A stretch of 64,000 bases of DNA from Shewanella piezotolerans WP3 (GTDB lineage: Bacteria > Pseudomonadota > Gammaproteobacteria > Enterobacterales > Shewanellaceae), in NCBI RefSeq assembly GCF_000014885.1, contig NC_011566.1, positions 1-64,000 on the forward strand, read 5' to 3'. Made by a program: the position numbers and the translations under genes. Under the pieces are notes generated by a model. That model searched no databases and was not told the DNA's origin. It saw only the letters and a program-made list of their open reading frames with translations. Positions 8,948 to 17,621 of this stretch are shown piece by piece (the stretch's first letter is position 1; each line of letters starts with the position of its first letter).

Positions 8948-11485
8948 ATGCCTTCATACACCATATCGGAAGCGACCGACAAGCTAACGCTCCCCATTGA
9001 CGCCCTCTATCAAGAGTTTAAATCTTCTATTAAAGACAATCACTTAGTGGTTGAGTCTGATACAGGCTCAGGTAAGTCAACGCGTTTGCCGCTTTGGTGT
9101 ACTGAAGCTGATGACTGCGCGAGCAAGAAAAAGGTGTTGGTGGTTGAGCCGCGGCGAGTGGCGTGTTTGGCGCTGGCAGACTTCGTAGGTAAAACTGCAA
9201 AGCAAGGTACTGATTATCATCATTTAAATGTTGGTTACGCGATTCGCTTTGATTCTACGGTTGATGAAAACACTGATATTGCCTTTGTGACGCCAGGTAT
9301 TGCGCTGCGCTGGTTGTCTATGGCGCAAGATGGAAAAGATGAAAAGGCCGGTTTAGCTTGCTTTGATACGGTGGTTATCGATGAGTTCCATGAGCGCCGT
9401 TGGGATACCGATCTGCTGTTAGCACTGCTAAAACAGCGCGCTCAACATCGTTTAGTGTTGACCTCTGCCACCATAGACGGCGCAAGGCTAAATGACTATT
9501 TGTCTGATTCTATTGGGGTTAATTCAAAAAGATTGTTAGCTAAAGGTAACATGTTTCACGTGGAACTAACGTACCAGTCAACCGATAGCCAACAGTTGCC
9601 GGATATCAGTGGAATTGAGCAAAAAGTAAAGCGCGCGGTAGGCTCATTACTGGGTAAAACTAGCGGTGATATTTTAGTTTTTCTGCCGGGCAAACGTGAA
9701 ATTCAGCAATGTTTACAGGCTTGTCAGTCGTTATCGCCTTTATTATCAGCTTCCTTAAATAGCCAAGCCGCTGAGGTTGATTTAGTGGCGCTACATGGCG
9801 GCATTTCCGCAACGGAGCAACAAGCGCTATTGGCCAGTGCCAATAAGCAGCGAGTTATTTTTGCCACCAATATTGCCGAAACTTCGTTGACTATTCCTGG
9901 AGTGACAGCGGTGGTTGATTCTGGATTGGAGCGCAGAACTCATCAACGCAATGGGCGAACGGTATTGTCGCTGGCACGAATATCCAGAGCCAGTAGTGAG
10001 CAGCGTAAAGGTCGAGCAGGTCGAACGCAGGCGGGTTTGTGTGTGCGTTTGTGGGGCGAGCATGCGCCATTGGAATCTATGACGCCGCCAGAGCTACAGC
10101 GTGAAGAGTTGGTCGAGCCAATGCTGGCCGCAGCTTGCAGTGGGGAGCGGCTGGCGGAGCTAACTTTTGTTGATGCTATAAGTAACAAATCGTTAGTGAT
10201 TGCTCATGAACGTTTGCTAGCTATGGGGGCGATTGATCAGCAAGGGAATGTCACAACTCATGGTAGAAAGCTGTTTCCATTACCGATAGATACTCAATTT
10301 GCCCATTTGATTAGTGCAATGCCCGATATTGAGTGTACTGAGTTAATGGTCGATCTGGCGGCCGCTATTAGTGTGCCGCAGCGGCTATACCAACAACCAA
10401 GTGCTGAATATGACATTAAGTCGCTACATGATTGGGAGCCATTGGGCTGCGATGCTTTTACCTTAGTAAAATTGCTGCGTGAACCAGCGGTCGATTTTAT
10501 CAATATTGAACAGCATGCGGTAAAAGAGGCGCGTCGCTTAGCCAACCAGATTCGGCAAGGGTTGGGGCTAGAGAGTATAAATAAAGCGACGGCGTTGGAT
10601 AGTCAATCTATTGCACTAAGAAACCGCTGGTTACTGGCTGTGGTGAAAGCGCTACCAGAGCTTGCCTTTATTCGACGTATTAAGCGAGTACAGGCGCTTG
10701 GCAATGGTTTTAGCGAAGTGCAAATTGGTCGAGATAGCCGCTTTTGCCCTGAGCTTAAAGACTTTGCAGGTAAAGAGGCTGCGATTGCTGCGGTGGTATT
10801 TGACCAACACTCTCTGGCTGGAAAAGGGGTAAAGCAGACTCTCAATCTAGCATCAGTCATGGCGCCTATTTCAACAAAATTACTTTACCAAGCGGGTTTA
10901 GGTGAAGATAGATTGGCTGAAAACAAAGAGCAGGCCGCAACCCATAAAGTACTGATTGAGCGAGTCTATGCCGGAAGAGTGATTGATTCACGGTTTGAGC
11001 GCGCTTCGGGCGAGCAGGCGATAGATGCGATTAGTCGTAGTATTATTCAGGGGCGTGAGCTTGTAGGAGTCGCTAAGCGCTTAGCTGCAGATATAGCGGC
11101 TTGGAATATATGGTTCGCATTGGGTAAAACCGCAGAGTTTGCCAGTGACATTAACCAGCCTCTGGTGCTTGATACCTACCTTAAAGATAAACTCATTCAA
11201 CTTGGAGTGGAAAGTTTTGAAGATTTAGCGCTGCTTGAACCTGATGACATATTGTTTGAAGGTATTCCTGATTGGCAACGTGAAGAGTTTGATAGTCTTT
11301 ATCCAGCAGGATTACAGCTGCCCGAGCTGAAACTCACCGTTAGCTATGAACCTAAACGCAAGCTGGTGATTTTAGATTACGTTAACGGTGGTCGTAAACA
11401 GGGCCCTAAACGCTGGGAGTTACCGCGCTGGGTCGGCTGGAAAATCCAATATCGTAAAGCCAGCCGTGTGGTTGATGTTAAGTAA
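8948..11485 (+). CDS. hrpB: ATP-dependent helicase HrpB
   Basis: An 845-residue DEAH-box helicase. Walker A is SDTGSGKSTRLP (about residue 37), the DEAH-type box reads DEFHERRWD, motif III is TSATID, and motif V/VI covers ATNIAETSLTIPG and RKGRAGRTQAGLCVRLW. The long C-terminal part matches the HrpB-specific domain. E. coli HrpB is a putative RNA helicase of unclear role, and loss is tolerated. The start ATG at 8948 gives the normal length. It converges with mnmE across an unusual GATC-rich gap and contains a parS-like 16-mer at 9552-9567. Confidence 0.93.
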   Translation: MPSYTISEATDKLTLPIDALYQEFKSSIKDNHLVVESDTGSGKSTRLPLWCTEADDCASKKKVLVVEPRRVACLALADFVGKTAKQGTDYHHLNVGYAIRFDSTVDENTDIAFVTPGIALRWLSMAQDGKDEKAGLACFDTVVIDEFHERRWDTDLLLALLKQRAQHRLVLTSATIDGARLNDYLSDSIGVNSKRLLAKGNMFHVELTYQSTDSQQLPDISGIEQKVKRAVGSLLGKTSGDILVFLPGKREIQQCLQACQSLSPLLSASLNSQAAEVDLVALHGGISATEQQALLASANKQRVIFATNIAETSLTIPGVTAVVDSGLERRTHQRNGRTVLSLARISRASSEQRKGRAGRTQAGLCVRLWGEHAPLESMTPPELQREELVEPMLAAACSGERLAELTFVDAISNKSLVIAHERLLAMGAIDQQGNVTTHGRKLFPLPIDTQFAHLISAMPDIECTELMVDLAAAISVPQRLYQQPSAEYDIKSLHDWEPLGCDAFTLVKLLREPAVDFINIEQHAVKEARRLANQIRQGLGLESINKATALDSQSIALRNRWLLAVVKALPELAFIRRIKRVQALGNGFSEVQIGRDSRFCPELKDFAGKEAAIAAVVFDQHSLAGKGVKQTLNLASVMAPISTKLLYQAGLGEDRLAENKEQAATHKVLIERVYAGRVIDSRFERASGEQAIDAISRSIIQGRELVGVAKRLAADIAAWNIWFALGKTAEFASDINQPLVLDTYLKDKLIQLGVESFEDLALLEPDDILFEGIPDWQREEFDSLYPAGLQLPELKLTVSYEPKRKLVILDYVNGGRKQGPKRWELPRWVGWKIQYRKASRVVDVK
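9552..9567. promoter_or_regulatory. parS: Degenerate parS-like site inside hrpB
   Basis: The 16-mer TGTTTCACGTGGAACT combines the left half of the universal parS (TGTTTCAC) with the right half of the GTGGAACA variant, differing from a hybrid palindrome only at the last base. It is the weakest of five such sites in the window. Confidence 0.4.
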
Positions 11486-11930
11486 CTAGGCACACCAAGG
11501 TTTGCGATCTCACCCAAAAGATCGTTAGCACTTAATGTTGATTTTAACCACAGGAAATCCACTTTTGCACAGGTTTATTTTTTTGCCGCTTTCTTTCTGA
11601 GTATAACTTATCGAGAAAGATCCATTTTATCGCTGTTTTTTTTGGATCTTAGTCTAAGTAAATAAAATATTAATTTTTATAAAACAGGTGCTTACGGTGT
11701 TTGATGAGAAAGAGTTTAGATCTATCCACAGATCGCATTAGCTTGTTGATATCTCTGTTGATACTTGTGATTAACGATCTTACTTTAGAAGTGGATATGC
11801 TGAGGTTTACAGTTGACGATCTATTTGCGATCGCCCTGTAAATTATGGCTTACAGCTTGATGAAGTAGAGTCTGGATTTTACTGTTTGATCTAGACTCAT
11901 CTTAGATTAAAGCTTCTGTAGCGAGATAGA
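11486..11930. other. GATC-dense non-coding region between convergent hrpB and mnmE
   Basis: This 445-base AT-rich gap contains 10 GATC sites (at 11506, 11520, 11619, 11645, 11719, 11731, 11776, 11818, 11829 and 11888), against about two expected. It also contains a one-mismatch DnaA box (CTATCCACA, 11722-11730). No open reading frame or clear terminator is visible. The composition resembles oriC and the dnaA upstream region rather than an ordinary spacer. SeqA binding or DnaA titration is inferred. Confidence 0.65.
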
Positions 11931-13292
11931 CTATTTACCGATACAGAAAGAGCTGAAGATTTTTCCGAGTAGGTCATCTGAGGTGAATTTTCCGGTAATT
12001 TCCGACAACGCCAGTTGCGCCATTCTTAGCTCTTCTGCGAGTAATTCACCCGCTTGGTAAACTTCTAGTTGCTCTCTGCCTAAATCTAAATGGCTGCTTG
12101 CCAGATCGAGCGCTTCTAAATGACGTCGACGGGCAATAAAACCACCTTCTAGATTACTTTGGTAACCCATTAATGATTTTAGGTGCTGTTGTAGCGCTGG
12201 TACACCTAAACCTGTTTTGGCTGATATACGGTGAACTGGATGGCCCGCCTCTTCGGTGATCTCCAATGTTTCACCGGTAAGATCGGCTTTGTTACGCACC
12301 ACGGTAACGCCTAGATTTTTAGGTAAGCGATCAATAAAGTCAGGCCAAATTTCGTGTGGATCAACTGCATTAGTCGTGGTGCCATCAACCATAAACAGTA
12401 CCTGATCAGCCGTTTTGATCTCGTCCCAGGCACGCTCTATACCTATCTTCTCAACAGTATCAGCGGTATCTCGTAGCCCAGCGGTATCGATAATATGCAG
12501 TGGCATACCATCTAAGTGAATATGCTCACGCAGAACATCGCGGGTGGTACCGGCTATTTCAGTCACAATAGCAGACTCTTTACCGGCGAGGGCGTTTAGT
12601 AAGCTGGATTTCCCTGCATTTGGACGGCCAGCAATCACCACTTTCATCCCTTCACGAATGATAGAGCCTTGTTTAGCACTGGCTTGCACAGTATCGAGTT
12701 TAGTGATGATACGGTTGAGTGAGCCTGATATTTTACCGTCAGAAAGGAAGTCGACCTCTTCATCAGGGAAATCAATGGCTGCTTCGACGTATAAGCGCAG
12801 GTTAGTGACCTGTTCGACAAGTTCATGTACTTGGGTCGAGAATTCCCCCTGAAGCGAGTTTAACGCGCTTTTAGCGGCTTGTTCACTGGTTGCATCAATA
12901 AGGTCGGCAATCGCCTCTGCTTGCGTTAGGTCGAGCTTATCGTTCATAAAAGCCTGTTCGCTGAACTCTCCTGGTTTAGCGATACGCAGGCCTTCAGTTT
13001 CCATCACGCGCTTAATAAGCATATCAAGTACGATTTGTCCGCCATGACCTTGCAGTTCAAGTACATCTTCACCGGTAAATGAGTTAGGGCCTTTAAAGTA
13101 CAGTGCGATACCTTGGTCGATAACGCCGCCTTGTTCATCTTTAAAGTCACAGTAATCGGCATAACGGGTTTTAGGGATGTGGCCAAGTACCGCCATAGCT
13201 ACATTGCTCGCTAAGTCGCCAGATACGCGAATAATACCTACACCGCCACGCCCTGGAGCGGTCGCTTGTGCCACGATAGTATCTGTTGTCAT
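11931..13292 (-). CDS. mnmE: tRNA modification GTPase MnmE
   Basis: A 453-residue enzyme that, with MnmG, makes the 5-carboxymethylaminomethyl modification of U34 in several tRNAs. The N-terminal folate-binding domain begins TIVAQATAPGRGGVGIIRVSG. The inserted G domain shows G1 GRPNAGKSSLLN, G3 DTAGLRD and G4 NKAD. The C-terminus ends in FCIGK, the family's obligatory C(I/L/V)GK motif with the catalytic Cys. It is the last gene of the rpmH-rnpA-yidD-yidC-mnmE block, separated from yidC by a terminator, so it probably has its own promoter. Confidence 0.97.
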   Translation of the reverse strand: MTTDTIVAQATAPGRGGVGIIRVSGDLASNVAMAVLGHIPKTRYADYCDFKDEQGGVIDQGIALYFKGPNSFTGEDVLELQGHGGQIVLDMLIKRVMETEGLRIAKPGEFSEQAFMNDKLDLTQAEAIADLIDATSEQAAKSALNSLQGEFSTQVHELVEQVTNLRLYVEAAIDFPDEEVDFLSDGKISGSLNRIITKLDTVQASAKQGSIIREGMKVVIAGRPNAGKSSLLNALAGKESAIVTEIAGTTRDVLREHIHLDGMPLHIIDTAGLRDTADTVEKIGIERAWDEIKTADQVLFMVDGTTTNAVDPHEIWPDFIDRLPKNLGVTVVRNKADLTGETLEITEEAGHPVHRISAKTGLGVPALQQHLKSLMGYQSNLEGGFIARRRHLEALDLASSHLDLGREQLEVYQAGELLAEELRMAQLALSEITGKFTSDDLLGKIFSSFCIGK

Positions 13293-13354
13293 TACTGTGT
13301 TTCCTAATCTGTTTTCAGAGTGAAGTAAAAAATGTTGTCTCTACATAGATAGCA

Positions 13355-13390
13355 AAAAAGCGGTCAATACTGAGTATTAGACCGCTTTTT
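13355..13390 (-). terminator. Terminator downstream of yidC
   Basis: An extended hairpin: AAAAAGCGGTC plus AATAC pairs with GTATT plus GACCGCTTTTT, a 3-base loop and one bulged base. On the minus strand it ends the rpmH-yidC transcript ahead of mnmE. Confidence 0.85.
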
Positions 13391-13409
13391 GTTAGTCGGA
13401 GCTAAGGGG

Positions 13410-15038
13410 CTATTTTAACCCTTTTTTCTCCAGTCCAGCATAGATAATCTTCTGCTGGGTAATCGCGACTAAGTTACCTACCAACCAGTATAGAACCAGA
13501 CCTGCTGGGAACCATAGGAAGAATACGGTAAAGATAACTGGCATCCACTGCATCATCTTAACTTGCATTGGGTCCATAGTCGGTGCCATTGGTTGCATCT
13601 TCTGCATAATAAACATAGATACACCCATCAAGATAGGCATTACATAGTATGGATCTTGAACTGACAGATCGGTGATCCATAACATGAATGGTGCGTGACG
13701 TAGCTCGTAGCTTTCAAGCAACACCCAGTATAGTGCGATGAAGATTGGCATCTGTAGCAAGATTGGAAGACAGCCACCCATAGGGTTTACTTTCTCTTTC
13801 TTGTACAGTTCCATCATAGCTTGCCCCATCTTCTGACGGTCATCACCAAAACGCTCTTTCATATCAGCGAGTTTTGGTTGCAAGTTACGCATCTTAGCCA
13901 TTGAAGTGTATTGCGCTTTAGTTAGTGGGTATAACATGCCACGAACGGTAAGCGTAATAAGGATAATAGCCACACCCCAGTTACCCACAAATGACTGATA
14001 GAACATCAATAACCAGTGAATTGGGATGGCTAACCACCATAGGAAGCCGTAATCAACTACTAGGTTCAATGACTCAGAAAGTGCTGATAGCGCTTCTTGA
14101 TCTTTAGGACCTACATAGAATTGAGCTTTAATCGATTGTTCAGTACCTGGTGCAATGTCGTATAGTGCGCCGCGGAAACCGATATTAGCTAGACCACCTG
14201 CGCTGACACTTGAAAAGATAATGTTCTTATCATTTTCTGGTGGCACCCAAGCTGATACAAAGTAGTGCTGTAGCATTGCTACCCAGCCACCTAGTGTCGA
14301 CTTGTTTAGGTTCTTATCAGCCATGTCATCGAAGCTGTACTTCTCATAGCGAGTATCAGCTGTAGAGAAAGCTGCACCACGATAAGTCGGCATCATCATG
14401 CTACTTTCGCTTTTCTTGATGCTGTGCTTGATCTGTCCATACATCTGGACTTGTAGCTGCGCGTCAGAGGTGTTGTTGATTTGGTAATCAACATCAACAT
14501 TGTGCTTGCCGCGGTAGAAGGTAAATAGCTTGGTATAAGTAACGCCGTTAGCAGCTAAATAAGTTAAAGGAACCTCTAACGTATCTTGACCCGCTAGGTC
14601 ATACTCACGAGACGCGCTATCGAAATGTGCGCGACCAGTAGTACTACTATCAATACCATCACGACCGATTAGACCACTTTGAGCGATATAATAAATATCG
14701 TTTGTTTGCTCAAGTAGCACAAATGGGTCATCACCATCTTGCTCAAGCTTATGAGAAAGTAGTGCTGAATGAACGATGTCACCACCTACAGGATCAATTT
14801 TAAGAACAAATTGGTCTGTAGTGACAGTGATTAATTCTTTAGATGCTGTAACAGTTTCAGGTAATGCAGAGTCTGCATCAGGTACATCTGAACTGTGAGC
14901 ATCAGCAACAGTAGACGGGGCTACTGAAGATTGCGTTTGAGCAACCGGTTGAGGAGCTTTATCTGCTTGCCATTGTTGCCATAGTAAAAAGCTGACAAAA
15001 AGCAGACCGATAAGCAATATATTGCGTTGAGATTCCAT
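13410..15038 (-). CDS. yidC: Membrane protein insertase YidC
   Basis: A 542-residue inner-membrane insertase/chaperone for Sec-dependent and Sec-independent membrane proteins. One N-terminal membrane helix (NILLIGLLFVSFLLWQQW) is followed by a large periplasmic beta domain (about 60-330), then the conserved five-helix core with NWGVAIILITLTVRGMLYPL and the cytoplasmic coiled region KMRNLQPKLADMKERFGDDR. The C-terminus is short and basic. It starts 3 bases after yidD ends, indicating tight co-transcription and probably translational coupling. Confidence 0.97.
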   Translation of the reverse strand: MESQRNILLIGLLFVSFLLWQQWQADKAPQPVAQTQSSVAPSTVADAHSSDVPDADSALPETVTASKELITVTTDQFVLKIDPVGGDIVHSALLSHKLEQDGDDPFVLLEQTNDIYYIAQSGLIGRDGIDSSTTGRAHFDSASREYDLAGQDTLEVPLTYLAANGVTYTKLFTFYRGKHNVDVDYQINNTSDAQLQVQMYGQIKHSIKKSESSMMMPTYRGAAFSTADTRYEKYSFDDMADKNLNKSTLGGWVAMLQHYFVSAWVPPENDKNIIFSSVSAGGLANIGFRGALYDIAPGTEQSIKAQFYVGPKDQEALSALSESLNLVVDYGFLWWLAIPIHWLLMFYQSFVGNWGVAIILITLTVRGMLYPLTKAQYTSMAKMRNLQPKLADMKERFGDDRQKMGQAMMELYKKEKVNPMGGCLPILLQMPIFIALYWVLLESYELRHAPFMLWITDLSVQDPYYVMPILMGVSMFIMQKMQPMAPTMDPMQVKMMQWMPVIFTVFFLWFPAGLVLYWLVGNLVAITQQKIIYAGLEKKGLK

Positions 15039-15041
15039 AGC

Positions 15042-15296
15042 CTATTTATCGCACCTATGTTTTTTGTGAGGGACGGGATCTTCTCCGCCCGGATGTAAAG
15101 GGTGACATTTTAATATGCGTTTCGCTGCAAACCAACACCCTTTCACAACTCCATGCAAACGAATTGCTTCTATTGCGTAATGTGAACACGTCGGATTGAA
15201 CCTACAACGAGGTCCCAGCATGGGACTTATTAGTACTTGGTAGCCACGAATAATCGCAGTTGCTAGCCATTGTAACGGCGAGAGAGTTTTCGCCAT
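15042..15296 (-). CDS. yidD: YidD membrane protein insertion efficiency factor
   Basis: An 84-residue small protein. The family signature MLGPRCRFNPTCSHYAIEAI (about residues 25-44), with its conserved Cys residues, and the KCHPLHPGGEDPVP segment near the C-terminus are both present. It assists YidC-dependent insertion and associates with the inner membrane through an amphipathic N-terminal helix. Its first 34 bases overlap the end of rnpA, a conserved arrangement across bacteria. Confidence 0.95.
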   Translation of the reverse strand: MAKTLSPLQWLATAIIRGYQVLISPMLGPRCRFNPTCSHYAIEAIRLHGVVKGCWFAAKRILKCHPLHPGGEDPVPHKKHRCDK

Positions 15297-15625
15297 AGCT
15301 TTTCTACCAATTTTTTGAGTTCTGCGTTTTCCATATCAAGCACGCCATTTCTGACAAGCACAACAATATCTACAGCGGGAAGATCATGCTGATGCAAACG
15401 AAAATTATCTCTAATGATACGTTTGATTTTATTTCGTTGGTGAGCTTTTTTTACGTAACGCTTAGCAACAGTTAACCCTAAACGAGGATGTTGCTCAGAA
15501 TTAGGAATTGCAAGTAGAGTTATTTCAGCGGAAGACGCTTTGATAGGTTTGGTAAAAACAGATTTAAATTGCGCGGGAGTTAACAGACGTAACTCCCGCG
15601 TAAAGGTATAGCTAGTCACTTGCAT
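15263..15625 (-). CDS. rnpA: Ribonuclease P protein component
   Basis: A 120-residue basic protein that binds RNase P RNA for 5' maturation of pre-tRNA. The conserved RNR-type helix appears as KKAHQRNKIKRIIRDNFR (about residues 53-70), preceded by PRLGLTVAKRYV. It begins 8 bases after rpmH ends and overlaps yidD. The start at 15625 (ATG) is plausible and leaves the usual N-terminal FTRELRLLTPAQFKSVF directly after the start. Confidence 0.95.
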   Translation of the reverse strand: MQVTSYTFTRELRLLTPAQFKSVFTKPIKASSAEITLLAIPNSEQHPRLGLTVAKRYVKKAHQRNKIKRIIRDNFRLHQHDLPAVDIVVLVRNGVLDMENAELKKLVEKLWRKLSRRYNG

Positions 15626-15633
15626 CTCTACTA

Positions 15634-15771
15634 TTAAGCAGAAAGACGAGCGCGACCTTTAGCACGGCGACGTGCGATGACCTTACGGCCACCTACAGTA
15701 GCCATACGAGCGCGGAAGCCGTGAGAACGCTTGCGCTTCAGGTTGCTAGGTTGAAAAGTACGTTTACTCAT
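15634..15771 (-). CDS. rpmH: 50S ribosomal protein L34
   Basis: A 45-residue, very basic protein read directly from the complementary strand. It begins [19 protein letters not shown] and ends with [12 protein letters not shown], the standard L34 sequence. It is first in the operon with rnpA, yidD and yidC and divergent from dnaA, as in most bacteria. A strong promoter lies about 75-105 bases upstream. Confidence 0.97.
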
Positions 15772-15846
15772 TATGGCAATCCGTCTTTGTTAGGTTAATA
15801 AACCTTATTCTCTACAAAATAGAGGTAAGGGCAAAAAAGAGGCCGA

Positions 15847-15875
15847 ATTGTAATCACTTTAACTATGCACGTCAA
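15847..15875 (-). promoter_or_regulatory. Sigma70 promoter of the rpmH operon
   Basis: Read on the minus strand, TTGACG (15875-15870) and TACAAT (15852-15847) are separated by 17 bases, close to consensus and fitting high ribosomal-protein expression. Confidence 0.75.
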
Positions 15876-16216
15876 TAAGGAATCGACTCAAGTGATTAAA
15901 TAATGCCTTCTTGGTTATTTCTTCGAAAGTAAAAAGCTACTAGGATTTGTGGATAACTCTGTGAGTTACCACTACATCTTGTGGTTTAGTAGATCAGAAA
16001 TTAGATCGAAGCGTGTCTATTATAGATCGATCCGGATCGCTTTATAAAGCTGGTTTTGAGGGTTTCTGCTATTTTTTTGATCGTCAGCGATCGCTTAAGA
16101 TCGTGATCTTATCGTTTCATTGATCTATCTGGGGATAAATATACGTAAAGGATAGCGATCAGCGTGATCTCACTATAGAATACACCTCTTTTGTATGATC
16201 TTTTGGGGATAAGTAC
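15876..16216. promoter_or_regulatory. dnaA regulatory region with DnaA boxes and a GATC cluster
   Basis: A perfect DnaA box (TGTGGATAA, 15948-15956) and two one-mismatch boxes (TGGGGATAA, 16130-16138 and 16204-16212) lie here, the last immediately before the dnaA start. Twelve GATC sites fall between 15992 and 16200. This fits DnaA autoregulation and SeqA sequestration of the dnaA promoter, both known in E. coli. I could not place a convincing -35/-10 pair. Confidence 0.75.
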
Positions 16217-17602
16217 GTGGCGGTTTCACTTTGGCAACAATGTATCGCAAGGCTGCAAGATGAGCTTTCTGCTCAGCAATTCAGTATGTGGATAAGACCG
16301 CTACAGGCAGAAATGGAAGGCGATACGCTTGTCATTTATGCTCCTAACCGTTTTGTTTTAGATTGGGTTAGAGACAAATACCTTAATATCATCAACCAGT
16401 TTTTTACTGAGCAGATGGGAGCTGATGCGCCAAAATTACGTTTTGACATCGGTAGTCGTCCGTCTGCTAAGCCAGTTGTTCAGGCTACAGCGGCTATTAG
16501 ACCAAAGCCTGCAGCAAGCAAGGCGGTAGAAAAACCTACCTTTAATGCGCCTCAAGCTGAGCCAGCTATTACTGCTAACCATCGCAGCAATATTAACCCA
16601 ACCTATCAGTTTGATAACTTCGTAGAAGGTAAGTCGAACCAGTTAGGTAAGGCTGCAGCGCTGCAAGTATCAGAAAATCCTGGTGGCGCTTACAATCCAT
16701 TGTTCCTTTATGGTGGTACAGGTTTGGGTAAAACCCATCTATTGCACGCCGTAGGTAATGGCATTATCAAGAACAAGCCTGATGCTAAAGTGGTTTATAT
16801 GCATTCTGAGCGCTTTGTACAGGACATGGTTAAGGCCCTGCAAAACAATGCGATTGAAGAGTTTAAGCGTTACTACCGTAGCGTAGATGCACTGTTTATT
16901 GATGACATTCAATTCTTTGCTAACAAAGACCGATCTCAAGAAGAATTTTTCCATACCTTTAATGCATTGTTAGAGGGTAACCATCAGATCATTTTGACCT
17001 CTGACAAATATCCAAAAGAGATCGACGGAGTTGAAGATCGTCTTAAATCTCGATTTGGTTGGGGGCTAACGGTTGCTATTGAGCCACCAGAGCTAGAAAC
17101 CCGTGTGGCGATCTTGATGCGTAAAGCACAAGAGAGTGGCATTAACCTGCCTGATGAAGTGGCATTTTTTATTGCTAAGCGTTTACGTTCGAATGTTCGT
17201 GAGCTTGAAGGTGCGTTAAACCGTGTTATTGCCAACGCTAACTTTACTGGTCGTCCGATTACTATCGATTTTGTCCGTGAAGCACTGCGGGACTTACTTG
17301 CGCTGCAAGAGAAACTAGTCACTATCGATAATATCCAAAAGACAGTTGCTGAATACTACAAGATTAAGATGGCCGATATGCTGTCCAAGCGTCGTTCACG
17401 TAGCGTGGCACGTCCAAGACAGATGGCGATGGCATTATCAAAAGAACTTACTAACCAGAGCTTGCCAGAAATTGGCGATGCATTTGGTGGTCGTGACCAC
17501 ACAACTGTTTTACATGCATGTCGTAAAATTGCACAGTTGCGTGAAGAAAGTCATGACATTAAAGAAGATTATGCTAACTTGATAAGAACCTTATCTTCTT
17601 AA
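16217..17602 (+). CDS. dnaA: Chromosomal replication initiator DnaA
   Basis: A 461-residue initiator that binds DnaA boxes and opens oriC. Domain I (residues 1-~85, SLWQQCIARLQDELSAQQF) contacts DnaB and regulators; a variable linker follows. Domain III has Walker A GGTGLGKTHLL, Walker B LFIDDIQFF and AAA+ sensor motifs. Domain IV ends with the DNA-binding signature GGRDHTTVLHACRKI. The start codon is GTG at 16217. It is followed 19 bases later by dnaN, so dnaA-dnaN and probably recF form one operon. Confidence 0.98.
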   Translation: MAVSLWQQCIARLQDELSAQQFSMWIRPLQAEMEGDTLVIYAPNRFVLDWVRDKYLNIINQFFTEQMGADAPKLRFDIGSRPSAKPVVQATAAIRPKPAASKAVEKPTFNAPQAEPAITANHRSNINPTYQFDNFVEGKSNQLGKAAALQVSENPGGAYNPLFLYGGTGLGKTHLLHAVGNGIIKNKPDAKVVYMHSERFVQDMVKALQNNAIEEFKRYYRSVDALFIDDIQFFANKDRSQEEFFHTFNALLEGNHQIILTSDKYPKEIDGVEDRLKSRFGWGLTVAIEPPELETRVAILMRKAQESGINLPDEVAFFIAKRLRSNVRELEGALNRVIANANFTGRPITIDFVREALRDLLALQEKLVTIDNIQKTVAEYYKIKMADMLSKRRSRSVARPRQMAMALSKELTNQSLPEIGDAFGGRDHTTVLHACRKIAQLREESHDIKEDYANLIRTLSS

Positions 17603-17621
17603 TATCAGGGATTTGAAACCA

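Noticed and set aside
11722..11730. CTATCCACA in the hrpB-mnmE gap as a separate DnaA box feature
   Set aside because: A single one-mismatch box is weak evidence, so it is only mentioned as part of the GATC-rich region.
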